A model generated the notes under the pieces. It did not search any database. It saw only the letters and a list, made by a program, of their open reading frames with translations, and was not told the origin of the DNA. A program made the position numbers and the translations under genes. Below are positions 21,295 through 30,244 of a stretch of DNA of 64,000 nucleotides, one piece after another (the first letter of the stretch is position 1; every line of letters starts with the position of its first letter). This stretch comes from Halovenus carboxidivorans (GTDB taxonomy: Archaea; Halobacteriota; Halobacteria; Halobacteriales; Haloarculaceae). Where the stretch lies: contig NZ_WUUT01000001.1 of the NCBI RefSeq assembly GCF_009831575.1, positions 62,001 to 126,000 of the forward strand, given 5' to 3'.

Positions 21295-22437
21295 TTAGTC
21301 GAGCAACTGGTCGGCAATCGTGTTCCGCAGCACCTCGCTGGTCCCCTCGTAGATCTCGTTGATCTTGGCGTCGCGGAGGAACCGCTCGGCGGGGAAGTCC
21401 TTGACGTAGCCGTAGCCGCCGTGGATCTGGATGCCCTCGTTGGCGACCTCGCGCGATACTTCGGAGGCGTACAGTTTCGCCTGGGCGGCCTCCTTGCGGA
21501 ACTCCTCGCCGTTCATCTTCAGGTCGGCGGCCCGGTGCATGAGCATCCGCGCGGCCGAAATCTTCGTGTCCATGTCCGCGAGTTTGTGCTGGATCGCCTG
21601 GAAGTCGCTGATCGGCTGGTCGAACTGCTCGCGGTCCTGGGCGTACGCGAGCGCCTCGTCCAGCGCCGCCTGCGCGATGCCGACCGAGCGGGCGGCGATG
21701 GTGATCCGGCCGCCGTTGAGCGTCTTCAGCGCCTGAATCATCCCTTCGCCCTCCTCGCCGATCCGGCGGGACTCGGGGATGGTCAGATCGTCGAAACGGA
21801 GTTCGGCGGTCGGACAGCCCTTGTCACCGAGTTTCTCCTCCGTCCCTTCGACGATGAACCCGTCGTCCTCCTCCGGCCGAAGGATGAACGAGGAGATGCC
21901 CTTCGCGCCGGCGTCCTCGTCGGTCTTCGCGAAGACGACGACCGTGTCCGCGACCGACCCGTTCGAGATCCAGAGTTTGCCGCCGTTGATGACGTACTCG
22001 TCGCCGTCCTTCTCCGCGACGGTCTCCATCGCCGGCGCGTCACTGCCCGCACCGGCTTCCGAGAGCCCGAAGGCACCGATCTCCTGGCCCTCCGCCAGCG
22101 GCGTCAGATACTCCTCTTTCTGGGCCTCGCTGCCGAAGTCGTAGATCATGTTGCAGGCCAGCGAGATGTGCGCCGCGACGATGGTCCCGACGCCGCCGCT
22201 GCCCCGGGAAATCTCCTCCAGCGCGGTCGCGTAGGCGTGATAATCCAGCCCGGCACCGCCGTACTCCTCGGGGATCGGCATCCCCATCAGGCCGAGACTC
22301 GCCATCTCGTCGACCAGTTCCCAGGGGAACTCGTCCGCTTTGTCGATCTCGGCCGCCCGGGGTTTGATCTCCTCGTCGACGAACTCGGAGACCATGTCCT
22401 CGATCTGCTGATGTTCAGTATCTTTCGTGAAATCCAT
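21295..22437 (-). CDS. Acyl-CoA dehydrogenase
   Basis: The 380-residue flavoprotein introduces the alpha-beta double bond in acyl-CoA. It shows the acyl-CoA dehydrogenase signatures GAFGLSEAGAGSDAPAM (about residues 124-140), GGYGYVKDFPAERFLRDAK (about residues 342-360) and the IYEGTSEVLRNTIA end (about residue 364), where the catalytic Glu of short- and medium-chain enzymes lies in YEGTSE. Length is standard. Chain-length or branched-chain specificity is not determined; the Liv uptake genes upstream make a branched-chain role conceivable but unproven. A minus-strand TATA-like GGATTTATTG at 22461-22470 lies about 28 bases before the ATG. Confidence 0.93.
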   Translation of the reverse strand: MDFTKDTEHQQIEDMVSEFVDEEIKPRAAEIDKADEFPWELVDEMASLGLMGMPIPEEYGGAGLDYHAYATALEEISRGSGGVGTIVAAHISLACNMIYDFGSEAQKEEYLTPLAEGQEIGAFGLSEAGAGSDAPAMETVAEKDGDEYVINGGKLWISNGSVADTVVVFAKTDEDAGAKGISSFILRPEEDDGFIVEGTEEKLGDKGCPTAELRFDDLTIPESRRIGEEGEGMIQALKTLNGGRITIAARSVGIAQAALDEALAYAQDREQFDQPISDFQAIQHKLADMDTKISAARMLMHRAADLKMNGEEFRKEAAQAKLYASEVSREVANEGIQIHGGYGYVKDFPAERFLRDAKINEIYEGTSEVLRNTIADQLLD

Positions 22438-22460
22438 ATTGACGCATACTACTGGGAAAC

Positions 22461-22470
22461 CAATAAATCC
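22461..22470 (-). promoter_or_regulatory. TATA box of the acyl-CoA dehydrogenase gene
   Basis: The minus strand reads GGATTTATTG, centred about 28 bases upstream of the ATG at 22437. Confidence 0.6.
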
Positions 22471-22489
22471 ACGATTATGGCCACCCCAA

Positions 22490-24109
22490 TCAACTCACGT
22501 CGGGAACGGTGAACCTGACGGTCGTCCCGTCGGCCGTCTCGAAGGAAAGCTCTCCGCCGACTGTCGTCACCGCCCACTTGAGTTGCCACAGCCCGAGTCC
22601 GGTCCCGTGCTGCAACGGCGTCTCTGTCCCCGCATCGATCGAGTCCAGTTCCTGTTCCGGAATCCCGCTTCCGTCGTCGCTCACGAGGACGGCGTAGCCG
22701 TCCCCGTCTGCTTCGATGACCACCTCGACGGTCGAACTCGCGTAGCTGACAGCGTTTTCGAGCGCACTTTTCAGGGCGGCTTCGACGGCCGCTCGGTCCG
22801 TGGTCACTACCGCCGTCTCCGGATGGTCGACCCACACCGAGAGGCCGTCAGTTTCGGGCTCGACCGTTTCGTACTGCGTCTCGAAGACCTCGACGAGATC
22901 GACCTCCTGTACCGTCGATTCCGAGAGGAAGCGATCGATCGTCCGTGCCTCGTAGCCGAGGTCACGGATCTCGTCGGCGGTCTCGGTGATCGTGTGGACG
23001 TGCTGGTTCGGCCGGTCGTCTCGGAGCACCTCCGCGTGGCTCTTGATCACGTCGATCTTGTTGCGGAGGTTGTGCCGGAGGACGCGGTTGAGCACGGCCA
23101 ACCGCTGTTCGCGTAGCTGTCGGTCCGTCACGTCACGTAGACTGAGCACGGCACCGAGTTCGGTGTCTCCGTGGGTGAGTTCCGAGACCTGCGGGTCGTA
23201 CTGCCGTCTCCCGGCTGTCGTCTCCAGTGAGATGGTCTCCCGCGTTCGGAGGTCACCGGGGCCCTCGCCCAGGCCCTCGGTTACTGGTTCTCCGAGTATC
23301 TCCGGTCTGTTCACCCCGAGTATCTCGACGACACGCGGATTACACTCGACGACCGTCCCGCGGTCGTCGACGACGAACACGAGGTCGTCGGTCTCCTGGA
23401 TGATCTCGCGGGTCCCGACCGTCTCGACGGCGGGGACCCGATCCAGAACCGAGTCCCGAGCGAGGACAGCCCACAGCGCCGCGGTACTGACGCTCAGCGA
23501 CGCCGCGTACACCGCCGGCCCGAGTACCGTGGCGCTCTGTTGCAAGTTGGTGACGGAGTTCAGTGCGAGCACGACGAGCACCGGTGCGGCCGCGAGCCCG
23601 ACCCCCTCGCGGAGCGAGAGATGGACGTACGACCGCGCCGCCTGCACGACCAACACCGCACCGAACGCCGCCAGCGCGAGTGTATAGAGCAGGACGAGCG
23701 ACCCAATCGCGTTCGCGACGCCGGAGATGCCGCTGCCGACGAAGCCCCAGACGAAGTTCATCACGAGTCCGGCAAACGGGAGATACAGCGCGGCGACGGT
23801 CCGACGCCCGATCCTGTCGGACCGGCCGGTGTACACGAGCGCGAACAGGAACCACGGCACCGTCGACAGCGCCCAGCCGGTGAGTCCGAGTTGTGTCCAC
23901 AGCGGCGTCACGGTCGGATTCGACGAACTCTCCCAGACGCCGACGACGGCGCTACAGACGGCTCCGAGACCGAGCACGACGGCAAACGTGGCCAGTAGCT
24001 TCGCCCCGGGCGCGTCGGATCGCCCGCTGAGCACGGACCCGAGCACGACGAGCGCAACCCCCGAACTGGCGACGACTGCGAACAACGCCGTGAAGACGAC
24101 GGCCATCAT
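22490..24109 (-). CDS. Membrane histidine kinase (7TM sensor-PAS-kinase)
   Basis: The 539 residues start with about seven hydrophobic helices (residues 1-215), matching the histidine-kinase N-terminal 7TM sensor domain. A PAS domain follows (about 225-325: ETDDLVFVVDDRGTVVECNP), then the haloarchaeal phospho-acceptor helix LRHNLRNKIDVIKSHAEVL (His at about residue 342) and an ATPase domain with the N-box ALENAVSYAS, the G1 box VSDDGSGIP and the G2 box HGTGLGLW. No response regulator is adjacent. ATG codons at 24109 and 24106 both fit the TATA-like element near 24131-24138. It resembles the kinase at 37458 domain for domain. Ligand and partner are unknown. Confidence 0.9.
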   Translation of the reverse strand: MMAVVFTALFAVVASSGVALVVLGSVLSGRSDAPGAKLLATFAVVLGLGAVCSAVVGVWESSSNPTVTPLWTQLGLTGWALSTVPWFLFALVYTGRSDRIGRRTVAALYLPFAGLVMNFVWGFVGSGISGVANAIGSLVLLYTLALAAFGAVLVVQAARSYVHLSLREGVGLAAAPVLVVLALNSVTNLQQSATVLGPAVYAASLSVSTAALWAVLARDSVLDRVPAVETVGTREIIQETDDLVFVVDDRGTVVECNPRVVEILGVNRPEILGEPVTEGLGEGPGDLRTRETISLETTAGRRQYDPQVSELTHGDTELGAVLSLRDVTDRQLREQRLAVLNRVLRHNLRNKIDVIKSHAEVLRDDRPNQHVHTITETADEIRDLGYEARTIDRFLSESTVQEVDLVEVFETQYETVEPETDGLSVWVDHPETAVVTTDRAAVEAALKSALENAVSYASSTVEVVIEADGDGYAVLVSDDGSGIPEQELDSIDAGTETPLQHGTGLGLWQLKWAVTTVGGELSFETADGTTVRFTVPDVS

Positions 24110-24215
24110 CGGGCGTTATCGGAGAACCGATAAAAACCCCCTTGCCGGGTGCCGCGACCGGAAACGACCCCAGTCCGGGGGAATAGTTACCACGTCCCCG
24201 TGACAACCGGGGGAC

Positions 24216-25232
24216 ATGCCCAGACTCGATTTCGCTCACGAGACCGGTGCACACTGCGGTTCGACCTCGTTGCGCGACCTGTCGACGTACTACGGCTGGG
24301 GGTTCGACGAGGCGACCTGTTTCGGCCTCGGTGAGGGGCTCGGGTTCTCCTATCTCGACCTGCCGGAGTCGCCACACCGGGCGATTTTCGGCCGAACCGG
24401 CTGGCTCGAACGGGCGTTTTTCGAGAACTGCGCCGTCGAGCACACGATCCACGAAGGGGAGCGCTTCGCGGACGCGTGGGCGGCGATCACCGCCCGCATC
24501 GACGACGGCGACCCGGTGATGATCTTCACCGACCTGTACTATCTGGACTACTACGGGACCGACACCCACTTCGCGCCGCACTCGCTTCTGGTCGTCGGCT
24601 ACGACGACCGCGACGGCGGCCACGTCCACCTCGCCGACAGCGAGTTCGCGGAGATTCAGCGACTCCCGACGGACCGACTCCGCGAGGCGCTGACCTCGGA
24701 CCACGTCGTCCCCCTGCAGTGTCGGTATCTCACCGTCGACGACCCGACCGTGACGGTCGACTTCGAGACGGCGGCGACGAACGCTCTTCGGGAGACAGCC
24801 ACCTACATGCTCGACCCCTCCGAGAGTCACCGCCACTCGAAGTACTTCAGCGGCCAGGGAGTCGCCGAAATCGCGGCTTTCGCGGAGGAGCTACCGGAGT
24901 GGGGCGACCTGCCCGACCCCTCCTGGACGATCCGGTTTGCCTACCAGAACATCGAGCGCCGCGGGACCGGAGGCGGGGCCTTCCGACGGCTGTTCGCGGC
25001 GTTTCTGAAGACGGCGGCCGACCGAGTCGGGATTCCCGACGACGCGCCCGGAGAGATGACCGACATCGCGGACGACTGGACGGCGCTCGGCGAGACGCTC
25101 CGGGAGGCCAGCGAGACGGACGACTCCGACCAGCGGCGGGAACTGCTCGCCGAGGCCGGCGAGCAGGCTCGGGCCCTCGGAACCCGGGAGGCGGAATTTC
25201 ACCGGATGATCCGTGACGCGCTCGGGGAGTAG
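24216..25232 (+). CDS. BtrH-like (BtrH_N/DUF4872) protein
   Basis: The 338-residue cytoplasmic protein begins with the BtrH N-terminal domain: HCGSTSLRDLSTYYG (Cys at about residue 14) and a later FAPHSLLVVGYDDRDG (His at about residue 128), a Cys/His pair arranged as in papain-like C39-type folds. The second half matches DUF4872-like regions that usually follow BtrH_N. In butirosin synthesis BtrH transfers an acyl group from a carrier protein to an amine. No carrier protein or aminoglycoside pathway is nearby, so the substrate here is unknown; an acyl- or peptidyl-transfer role is only an inference. A TATA-like aatagttac lies about 30 bases upstream. Confidence 0.75.
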   Translation: MPRLDFAHETGAHCGSTSLRDLSTYYGWGFDEATCFGLGEGLGFSYLDLPESPHRAIFGRTGWLERAFFENCAVEHTIHEGERFADAWAAITARIDDGDPVMIFTDLYYLDYYGTDTHFAPHSLLVVGYDDRDGGHVHLADSEFAEIQRLPTDRLREALTSDHVVPLQCRYLTVDDPTVTVDFETAATNALRETATYMLDPSESHRHSKYFSGQGVAEIAAFAEELPEWGDLPDPSWTIRFAYQNIERRGTGGGAFRRLFAAFLKTAADRVGIPDDAPGEMTDIADDWTALGETLREASETDDSDQRRELLAEAGEQARALGTREAEFHRMIRDALGE

Positions 25233-25236
25233 CCAC

Positions 25237-26115
25237 TCAGGAGCCAGCGGCGGCGGTGTCTCGACCGCTCTCTGACTCCCCGCTGGCGAGCGCCTGGATG
25301 TCGATTTCCGCCAGGACGGACGGCATCGTCCCCGTCTGTGCGTACTCGTACAGTGCCGTCTTGCTGACTGCGTGTGCGGCCGCTCGGACGACCAACAGCG
25401 CGAAGACGAGTCCCAGCGCGAGCAGGACGACAGCGCCGAACGCGACCGCCGGCAGACCCGCCGCGGCGACCGCGACGAGACCGACAATCGTCGCGACGAC
25501 GGCCAGCGCCGACAGCAGATCGATCCCGAAGGAGGCGGTCAGGCTCTCGCCCCACACGTCGTAGAAGGTGTCCGCGCTCTCCTCGAACATCCCCCCGATT
25601 CCGGTGTCGGTAAACACCATCACGGGGACGACGAAAAACGTCAGGACCACCCACGAGGCCTGGAGAATCGTGGAGACGAACCACGCGATTCGGCTGTCAC
25701 TGCTCTCTAAGATTTCGATGACCACCCCGAACACCGAACTGATGACCCCCCAGACGACGATCTTCGATTTGATCCGCCAACTGGCGGCGAATCCGCTCCG
25801 TATCGAGGGCTGTTCCCCCCGGAGGACGCGGGCGGTCTCGTGGACCAGCGCGGCGTTGAAAAACGTGCTGAGCACCGCCGCGACGAAGTAGCCGACGGCG
25901 ACGGTCCCGAGCCACCAGTAGCCGTTCAGAATCTCCTCGCCGACGCCGGAGACGACGGCGAACACCGACAGCCCGACCACACCTCCGACGAAGAAGACGA
26001 CCGGCGACACCGCCGAGAGCAGCGGAAAGACGAGCAGTTTCGGATGGGCACGAAGCACCCCGAAACTCCGGCGCATCGTCAGTAGACCGGTCTTGAGCGT
26101 CTGTACGAATCCCAT
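25237..26115 (-). CDS. DUF6159-like polytopic membrane protein
   Basis: The 292 residues start with a short amphipathic segment (GFVQTLKTGLLTMRRSFGVLRAHPKL) then about six hydrophobic helices. The pattern of paired helices with STFFNAALVHETARVLRGEQPS (about residues 84-105), in which a small-residue helix carries an N-A-H set, resembles the DUF6159 family. The C-terminal ALYEYAQTGTMPSV is also characteristic. It is convergent with the BtrH-like gene (4 bases apart). Function is unknown; no signal or catalytic motif is visible. Confidence 0.72.
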   Translation of the reverse strand: MGFVQTLKTGLLTMRRSFGVLRAHPKLLVFPLLSAVSPVVFFVGGVVGLSVFAVVSGVGEEILNGYWWLGTVAVGYFVAAVLSTFFNAALVHETARVLRGEQPSIRSGFAASWRIKSKIVVWGVISSVFGVVIEILESSDSRIAWFVSTILQASWVVLTFFVVPVMVFTDTGIGGMFEESADTFYDVWGESLTASFGIDLLSALAVVATIVGLVAVAAAGLPAVAFGAVVLLALGLVFALLVVRAAAHAVSKTALYEYAQTGTMPSVLAEIDIQALASGESESGRDTAAAGS

Positions 26116-26182
26116 ACTCGTCGGACACCCGGTGCTGTGTTAGTAGTTGTGTCTGGCCGAGCGGTATCCAGGCGGCGGGTCG

Positions 26183-26458
26183 TTACGGTCGCTCCGACCT
26201 CTGCGTCCGGCGACGGACCGCCGCGACCGCGAGCACGACCGCAGCGACCACGCCCACCAGAAGTTGTCGCCGCGTCAGAAGCGACCCGTCACCCTCGGCC
26301 GACGCCTGGTCGGTCCGGGTGTCGGCCGCCCGTTCCCCTCCGGTGTCGGTCGGTCGCTTATCTCCGGTCTCGGCAGTCTGTCTCCCTCGGGTGCGCGGTC
26401 GGTCGTGTGACTCGACCCCCAGGCGCTCTTTCAGATACGGCGTGAAGACGACGGGCAT
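26183..26458 (-). CDS. Small tail-anchored-like membrane protein (91 aa)
   Basis: The ORF starts MPVVFTPYLKERLGV, continues with a long hydrophilic, Thr/Asp/Arg-rich stretch, and ends with one hydrophobic helix (QLLVGVVAAVVLAVAAV) preceded by TRR and followed by RRRTQRSERP. One C-terminal helix with flanking Arg suggests a membrane anchor. A minus-strand TATA-like TTATATCC lies around 26481-26488, about 26-30 bases upstream of the chosen ATG, which favours it over the ATG at 26497. Coding status is moderately supported; function is unknown. Confidence 0.55.
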   Translation of the reverse strand: MPVVFTPYLKERLGVESHDRPRTRGRQTAETGDKRPTDTGGERAADTRTDQASAEGDGSLLTRRQLLVGVVAAVVLAVAAVRRRTQRSERP

Positions 26459-26515
26459 ACGATCAGTACGGCCCGAAGCGGGATATAACCGCGTCAAAAA
26501 GACGCTACGCGGTCG

Positions 26516-28180
26516 TCAGTCGTCGGCCTCTTCCGGAGCGGCCTCCTCGGAGACCTCCTCCTGGAGGAGTTCGTCCTCCTGTCCCTCGTACATCTCGCGG
26601 AGATCCTTCTTCGAGAACTTGCCCGTCGCCGTCTTCGGAATCTCGTCGATGTACTTGAAGCCGTCCGGGAGCCACCACTTCGGATACTCCTCCAGCAGCA
26701 TCTCTTTGAGTTCCTCGGTCAGCGCGTCGTTGTCGACCTCGTCCGGCGTGACGACCATCGCGACCGGCCGCTCGGACCAGCGCTCGTGGGGGACGCCGAT
26801 CACTGCCGCCTCGGTCACGTCGTCGTGGGCCATGATGGCGTTTTCCAGTTCCTGGCTGGAGATCCACTCGCCGCCGGATTTGATCACGTCGCCCGCCCGG
26901 TCGACGATTTCGATGTAGCCGTCCTCGTCGACGGTGACGATGTCGCCGGTCTTGAGCCAAGAGCCCTCGAAGTCCTCCTCGTTGGCCTCGGGACGCTCGA
27001 AGTACGACTGGGTGACCCACGGCCCGCGGACGTACAGTTCGCCGAAGTCCTCGCCGTTCCAGGGCACCTCGTTGCCGTCGTCGTCGACGACCTTGAACTC
27101 CAGGCCGGGGACGATCAGGCCCTGTTTGGCCTTGACGTTGAACTGCTGTTCTTTCGGTGCGTCTTCGAGATCCGACTTCAGGTTGGCGACGGTGCCGATC
27201 GGCGACATCTCGGTCATGCCCCACGCGTGGACGACCTCGACGCCGAGTTCGTCGAACTGCTCGATCAGCGCCTTCGGCGCCGCCGACCCCCCGATGATGA
27301 CCCGTTCGAGCGAGGAGAGATCCACCTCGTTGTCCTCCATGTACTCGAGCAGACCGAGCCAGACCGTCGGAACCCCCGCAGTGAGCGTGACCTCTTCTTC
27401 CTCGATGAGCCGAGCGATGTCCTCGGGGTCCGGCGACGGGCCGGGATAGACCTGCTTCGCACCGGCCGCCGTCGCCGAGAACGGCATCCCCCAGGCGTTG
27501 ACGTGGAACATCGGGACGACCGGCATCAACACGTCCGAATCGTCGATTCCCAGCGCCTGGGGCACCATCGTCGCCATCGTGTGCGACCACAGCATCTGCT
27601 GGGTGTACTCGACTCCTTTCGGCATCCCCGTCGTGCCGGAGGTGTAACACATCCCCGCCGGCTGGTCCTCGCTCAGTTCGGGGAACTCGTAGTCGGTGGA
27701 CTCGTCACCGATAAAGGACTCGTAGTCCGTGACGGGTTCGATGGAGAGGTCGGGCACCTCGGACCCCATGACGACGAACTGCTCGACGCTGGAAAAGGAG
27801 TCCTCTTCGTAGGCGGAGTCGAGTTTCTCCGCCAGCGACGGATCGACGAAGATGACCTTGTTCTGGGCATCGCTGACGATGTGCTGGATGTGCCCGTCCG
27901 GCAGCAGCGGGTTGATGGTGTGTAGCTGGGCACCGATGTTCGGCACCGAGAAGTACGTCTCGAAGTGCCGGTCCGTGTTCCAGCAGATGGTCCCGATCCG
28001 GTCCCCCTCTTCGACCCCCGCGTTCTCGAGCGCGTTCGCGAGCTTTCGGACGCGGTCACCGTACTCGTCGTAGGTGTACCGCTTCATGCCTTCGTGGGTA
28101 CGGGCGACGATTTCCTTCTCCGGGAAGACGTTTTCCGCACGCCACAAGAACGGTGTCAGTGTCTGTTGATGTCCAGTCAC
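26516..28180 (-). CDS. Long-chain fatty acid-CoA ligase (AMP-forming)
   Basis: The 554-residue ANL-superfamily enzyme activates carboxylic acids to acyl-AMP and then acyl-CoA. Motifs are the P-loop-like YTSGTTGMPKGVEYTQ (about residues 177-192), HAWGMTEMSP (about residue 319), LKTGDIVTVDEDGYIEI (about residue 415) and the catalytic lysine of the C-terminal KTATGKFSKKDLR (about residue 520). I chose the GTG that gives MTGHQQTLTPFLWRAE, because a TATA-like box (28202-28212, minus) lies about 28 bases upstream and homology begins there; the further open frame to 28636 is antisense to the thioesterase gene. It is divergent from that thioesterase, consistent with shared control of acyl-CoA metabolism. 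Confidence 0.92.
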   Translation of the reverse strand: MTGHQQTLTPFLWRAENVFPEKEIVARTHEGMKRYTYDEYGDRVRKLANALENAGVEEGDRIGTICWNTDRHFETYFSVPNIGAQLHTINPLLPDGHIQHIVSDAQNKVIFVDPSLAEKLDSAYEEDSFSSVEQFVVMGSEVPDLSIEPVTDYESFIGDESTDYEFPELSEDQPAGMCYTSGTTGMPKGVEYTQQMLWSHTMATMVPQALGIDDSDVLMPVVPMFHVNAWGMPFSATAAGAKQVYPGPSPDPEDIARLIEEEEVTLTAGVPTVWLGLLEYMEDNEVDLSSLERVIIGGSAAPKALIEQFDELGVEVVHAWGMTEMSPIGTVANLKSDLEDAPKEQQFNVKAKQGLIVPGLEFKVVDDDGNEVPWNGEDFGELYVRGPWVTQSYFERPEANEEDFEGSWLKTGDIVTVDEDGYIEIVDRAGDVIKSGGEWISSQELENAIMAHDDVTEAAVIGVPHERWSERPVAMVVTPDEVDNDALTEELKEMLLEEYPKWWLPDGFKYIDEIPKTATGKFSKKDLREMYEGQEDELLQEEVSEEAAPEEADD

Positions 28181-28201
28181 ACTATACCACTGGGCACACT
28201 C

Positions 28202-28212
28202 CCAAATAGTGT
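28202..28212 (-). promoter_or_regulatory. TATA box of the fatty-acyl-CoA ligase gene
   Basis: The minus strand reads ACACTATTTGG, centred about 28 bases before the GTG at 28180, and so decides that start. Confidence 0.55.
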
Positions 28213-28277
28213 TTTCTGAACGTCTGAACGAAAAACCGCTCATGACCGTGGTTTTATCAGGGGGTTTCGATGTGAGG

Positions 28278-28287
28278 AACTTTACTC
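28278..28287 (+). promoter_or_regulatory. TATA box of the thioesterase gene
   Basis: aactttactc is centred about 27 bases before the ATG at 28310. The 129-base gap 28181-28309 is therefore a divergent promoter region. Confidence 0.55.
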
Positions 28288-28309
28288 CCCGAGTGAGACT
28301 GTCACAGGT

Positions 28310-28732
28310 ATGCACGACCTCTACGAGAACGACGTCCGCTTCGAGGAGACCGACGCGCAGGGAATCGTCTTCTACGGCAACTACGTCACCTACCAGGACG
28401 AAGCCTTTACCGAGTATCTCGACGCCATCGGATTCGACTACCAGAGCTTCGAGGACCGAGACTGGGACGTCCACGTCGTCAACGTCGAACTCGATTACCG
28501 CGGTTCCGCGGAGTTCCGGGATCGCCTGGTCAACGCCGTGCGGATCAGCGCGATCAGCGAGTCCAGCCTCACCTTCGAGTACGAGTGCCGACGCAAGGCC
28601 GACGACGAACTGCTCGCGGAGGGGTCGGTCACCCACGTCGCCGTCGACGAGTCCGGCTCCCCGACGCGGATTCCCGACGAGTTCCGCGACGCCGTCGTGG
28701 AGTTTCAGGACGAACCGCCCGAGCCGGTCTGA
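28310..28732 (+). CDS. Acyl-CoA thioesterase, 4-hydroxybenzoyl-CoA thioesterase (hot-dog) family
   Basis: The 140-residue single hot-dog domain hydrolyses an acyl-CoA to the free acid and CoA. The N-terminal FEETDAQGIVFYGNYVTYQDEA (about residues 10-31) is the 4HBT active-site signature, with the catalytic Asp in TDAQG. The rest (VNVELDYRGSAEF, FEYECRR) fits the beta-sheet of the fold. It is divergent from the acyl-CoA ligase. Physiological substrate is not readable; YbgC-like housekeeping hydrolysis or fatty-acid turnover are both possible. Confidence 0.88.
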   Translation: MHDLYENDVRFEETDAQGIVFYGNYVTYQDEAFTEYLDAIGFDYQSFEDRDWDVHVVNVELDYRGSAEFRDRLVNAVRISAISESSLTFEYECRRKADDELLAEGSVTHVAVDESGSPTRIPDEFRDAVVEFQDEPPEPV

Positions 28733-28736
28733 GTTC

Positions 28737-30188
28737 TCAGCTCTCGGCGAACGGATACTCCGCGGCCCACGGGCGAGCCTCCTCGATTGCAGTTGCGACT
28801 GCCAGCACGTCGGCCTCCGCGTAGCGGCGACCGACGATCTGCAGCCCCACCGGAAGCCCGTCGTCGGTCCGGCCTGCCGGCACCGCCGCCACCGGATGGC
28901 CGGTCATGTTGAACACCCAGGTGAGCATCTGGTCGGTCGGCACGCCCATCACCTCCTCCCCGTCGATCTCCGTCGGGTAGCCGTCGGCGAGATCACGGCT
29001 GTACGGCGGGACGGTGAGTGTCGGCGTGACGAGCACGTCGTACTCGTCGAGGACGGCCTCGATTGCGTCGTAGGCGGCGGTCCGCGGGACGTTCTGTAAC
29101 TGGGTTTCGAGCGCGTCGGCACTCTTTCCGAGGGCAATCGTCGACGGAACGGTGTCGACGACATCGGCGGTCTCGAAATCGATGCCGAACCGCTCCTCGA
29201 TCTGCGTGGCGATGGCGGCGAAGGACAGCCCCACCTGTGCCATGTACGCCTCGCTCAACTCGGCGTAGGAGGGGAGGTCCGGATCGCGCTCGTCGACGGT
29301 CGCGCCCGCGGACGCGAGGTCGTCGACGGCACCGCCGACGGTCTCTCGCACCTCGGGGGCGACTGGCTGGAGGTCGAGATCCGGGCTGTACGCCACCGAG
29401 AACTGCGCGGCCGGCCGGTCGATCCGGTCGCTGACCGGCGGCGTCTCGGGCACGCTGAAGGGGTCTCGATCGTCCGGTCCCGCGAGCAGATCGTACGCCA
29501 GCGCCACGTCCTCCACCGAGCGAGCCAGCGGGCCGAGCACCAGAAACGGCGAGTGGTCGTTGAACCGGTCCAGCCCCTCGCTGTCGGAGGGCACGCGTCC
29601 GAAGGTCGGTTTGATGCTGGCGACGTGACAGCAGGAAGCGGGCACGCGCAGCGAGCCACCGATGTCCGATCCGGTGGCGATGGTCGTCAGTCCGGCCGCG
29701 AGCGCGGCCGCCGACCCCCCGGAGGACCCGCCTGCCGAGTGCCCGTCGTCGAACGGCGTCGGCGTCGAGCCCTGCAGTCTGTTGTCGGTCTTGATCGTGT
29801 GTCCGAGCGCGGGGGTGTTCGTCGTTCCCAGGATGACCGCTCCGGCCGCTTCCAGCCGTTCGACGGTCACGGAGTCGGTTTCAGCGACGTGGTCGGACAG
29901 CGGGGCCAGCCCCAGCGTGTTCCGGACGCCGGCTTTCCGCTGCATGAGGTCTTTGATTGCCACCGGAACGCCGTGCAGGGGGCCGAGACTCTCGCCCGCC
30001 TCGGCGGCCTCGTCCGCGCGACGGGCCTGTTCGCGCGCGGAGTCTTCGATCACCGTCACGAAGGCGTTCAGTTCCTCGTGGTCGGCAATCCGGTCGAGGT
30101 GGGCGTCGAGTACCGTCTCTGCGGACAGCTCTCCGGCCCGAATCGCGTCTGCGAGTGCGGTCGCGGATGCGCCGATCGGATCGTCCAT
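28737..30188 (-). CDS. Amidase (amidase signature family)
   Basis: The 483-residue amidase hydrolyses carboxamides using a Ser-cisSer-Lys triad. The lysine lies in PVAIKDLMQRKAG (about residue 79), the cis-Ser in the glycine-rich GGSSGGSAAALAAGL (about residues 152-166), and the nucleophile in ATGSDIGGSLRVPAS (about residues 171-185). The C-terminal GHPVAAVPAGRTDDGLPVGLQIVGRRY is family-typical. It is not GatA: it stands alone, without gatB or gatC. Substrate is unknown. Confidence 0.9.
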   Translation of the reverse strand: MDDPIGASATALADAIRAGELSAETVLDAHLDRIADHEELNAFVTVIEDSAREQARRADEAAEAGESLGPLHGVPVAIKDLMQRKAGVRNTLGLAPLSDHVAETDSVTVERLEAAGAVILGTTNTPALGHTIKTDNRLQGSTPTPFDDGHSAGGSSGGSAAALAAGLTTIATGSDIGGSLRVPASCCHVASIKPTFGRVPSDSEGLDRFNDHSPFLVLGPLARSVEDVALAYDLLAGPDDRDPFSVPETPPVSDRIDRPAAQFSVAYSPDLDLQPVAPEVRETVGGAVDDLASAGATVDERDPDLPSYAELSEAYMAQVGLSFAAIATQIEERFGIDFETADVVDTVPSTIALGKSADALETQLQNVPRTAAYDAIEAVLDEYDVLVTPTLTVPPYSRDLADGYPTEIDGEEVMGVPTDQMLTWVFNMTGHPVAAVPAGRTDDGLPVGLQIVGRRYAEADVLAVATAIEEARPWAAEYPFAES

Positions 30189-30244
30189 GCCCGTACCGAC
30201 CGGCGGTCAGCACATAAACGTCCGGGCGGCTGTCACCGCGAGAC

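Noticed and set aside
28181-28636. N-terminal extension of the fatty-acyl-CoA ligase
   Set aside because: The extra 152 codons are antisense to the thioesterase gene and lie upstream of the ligase TATA-like element; homology starts at the GTG at 28180.
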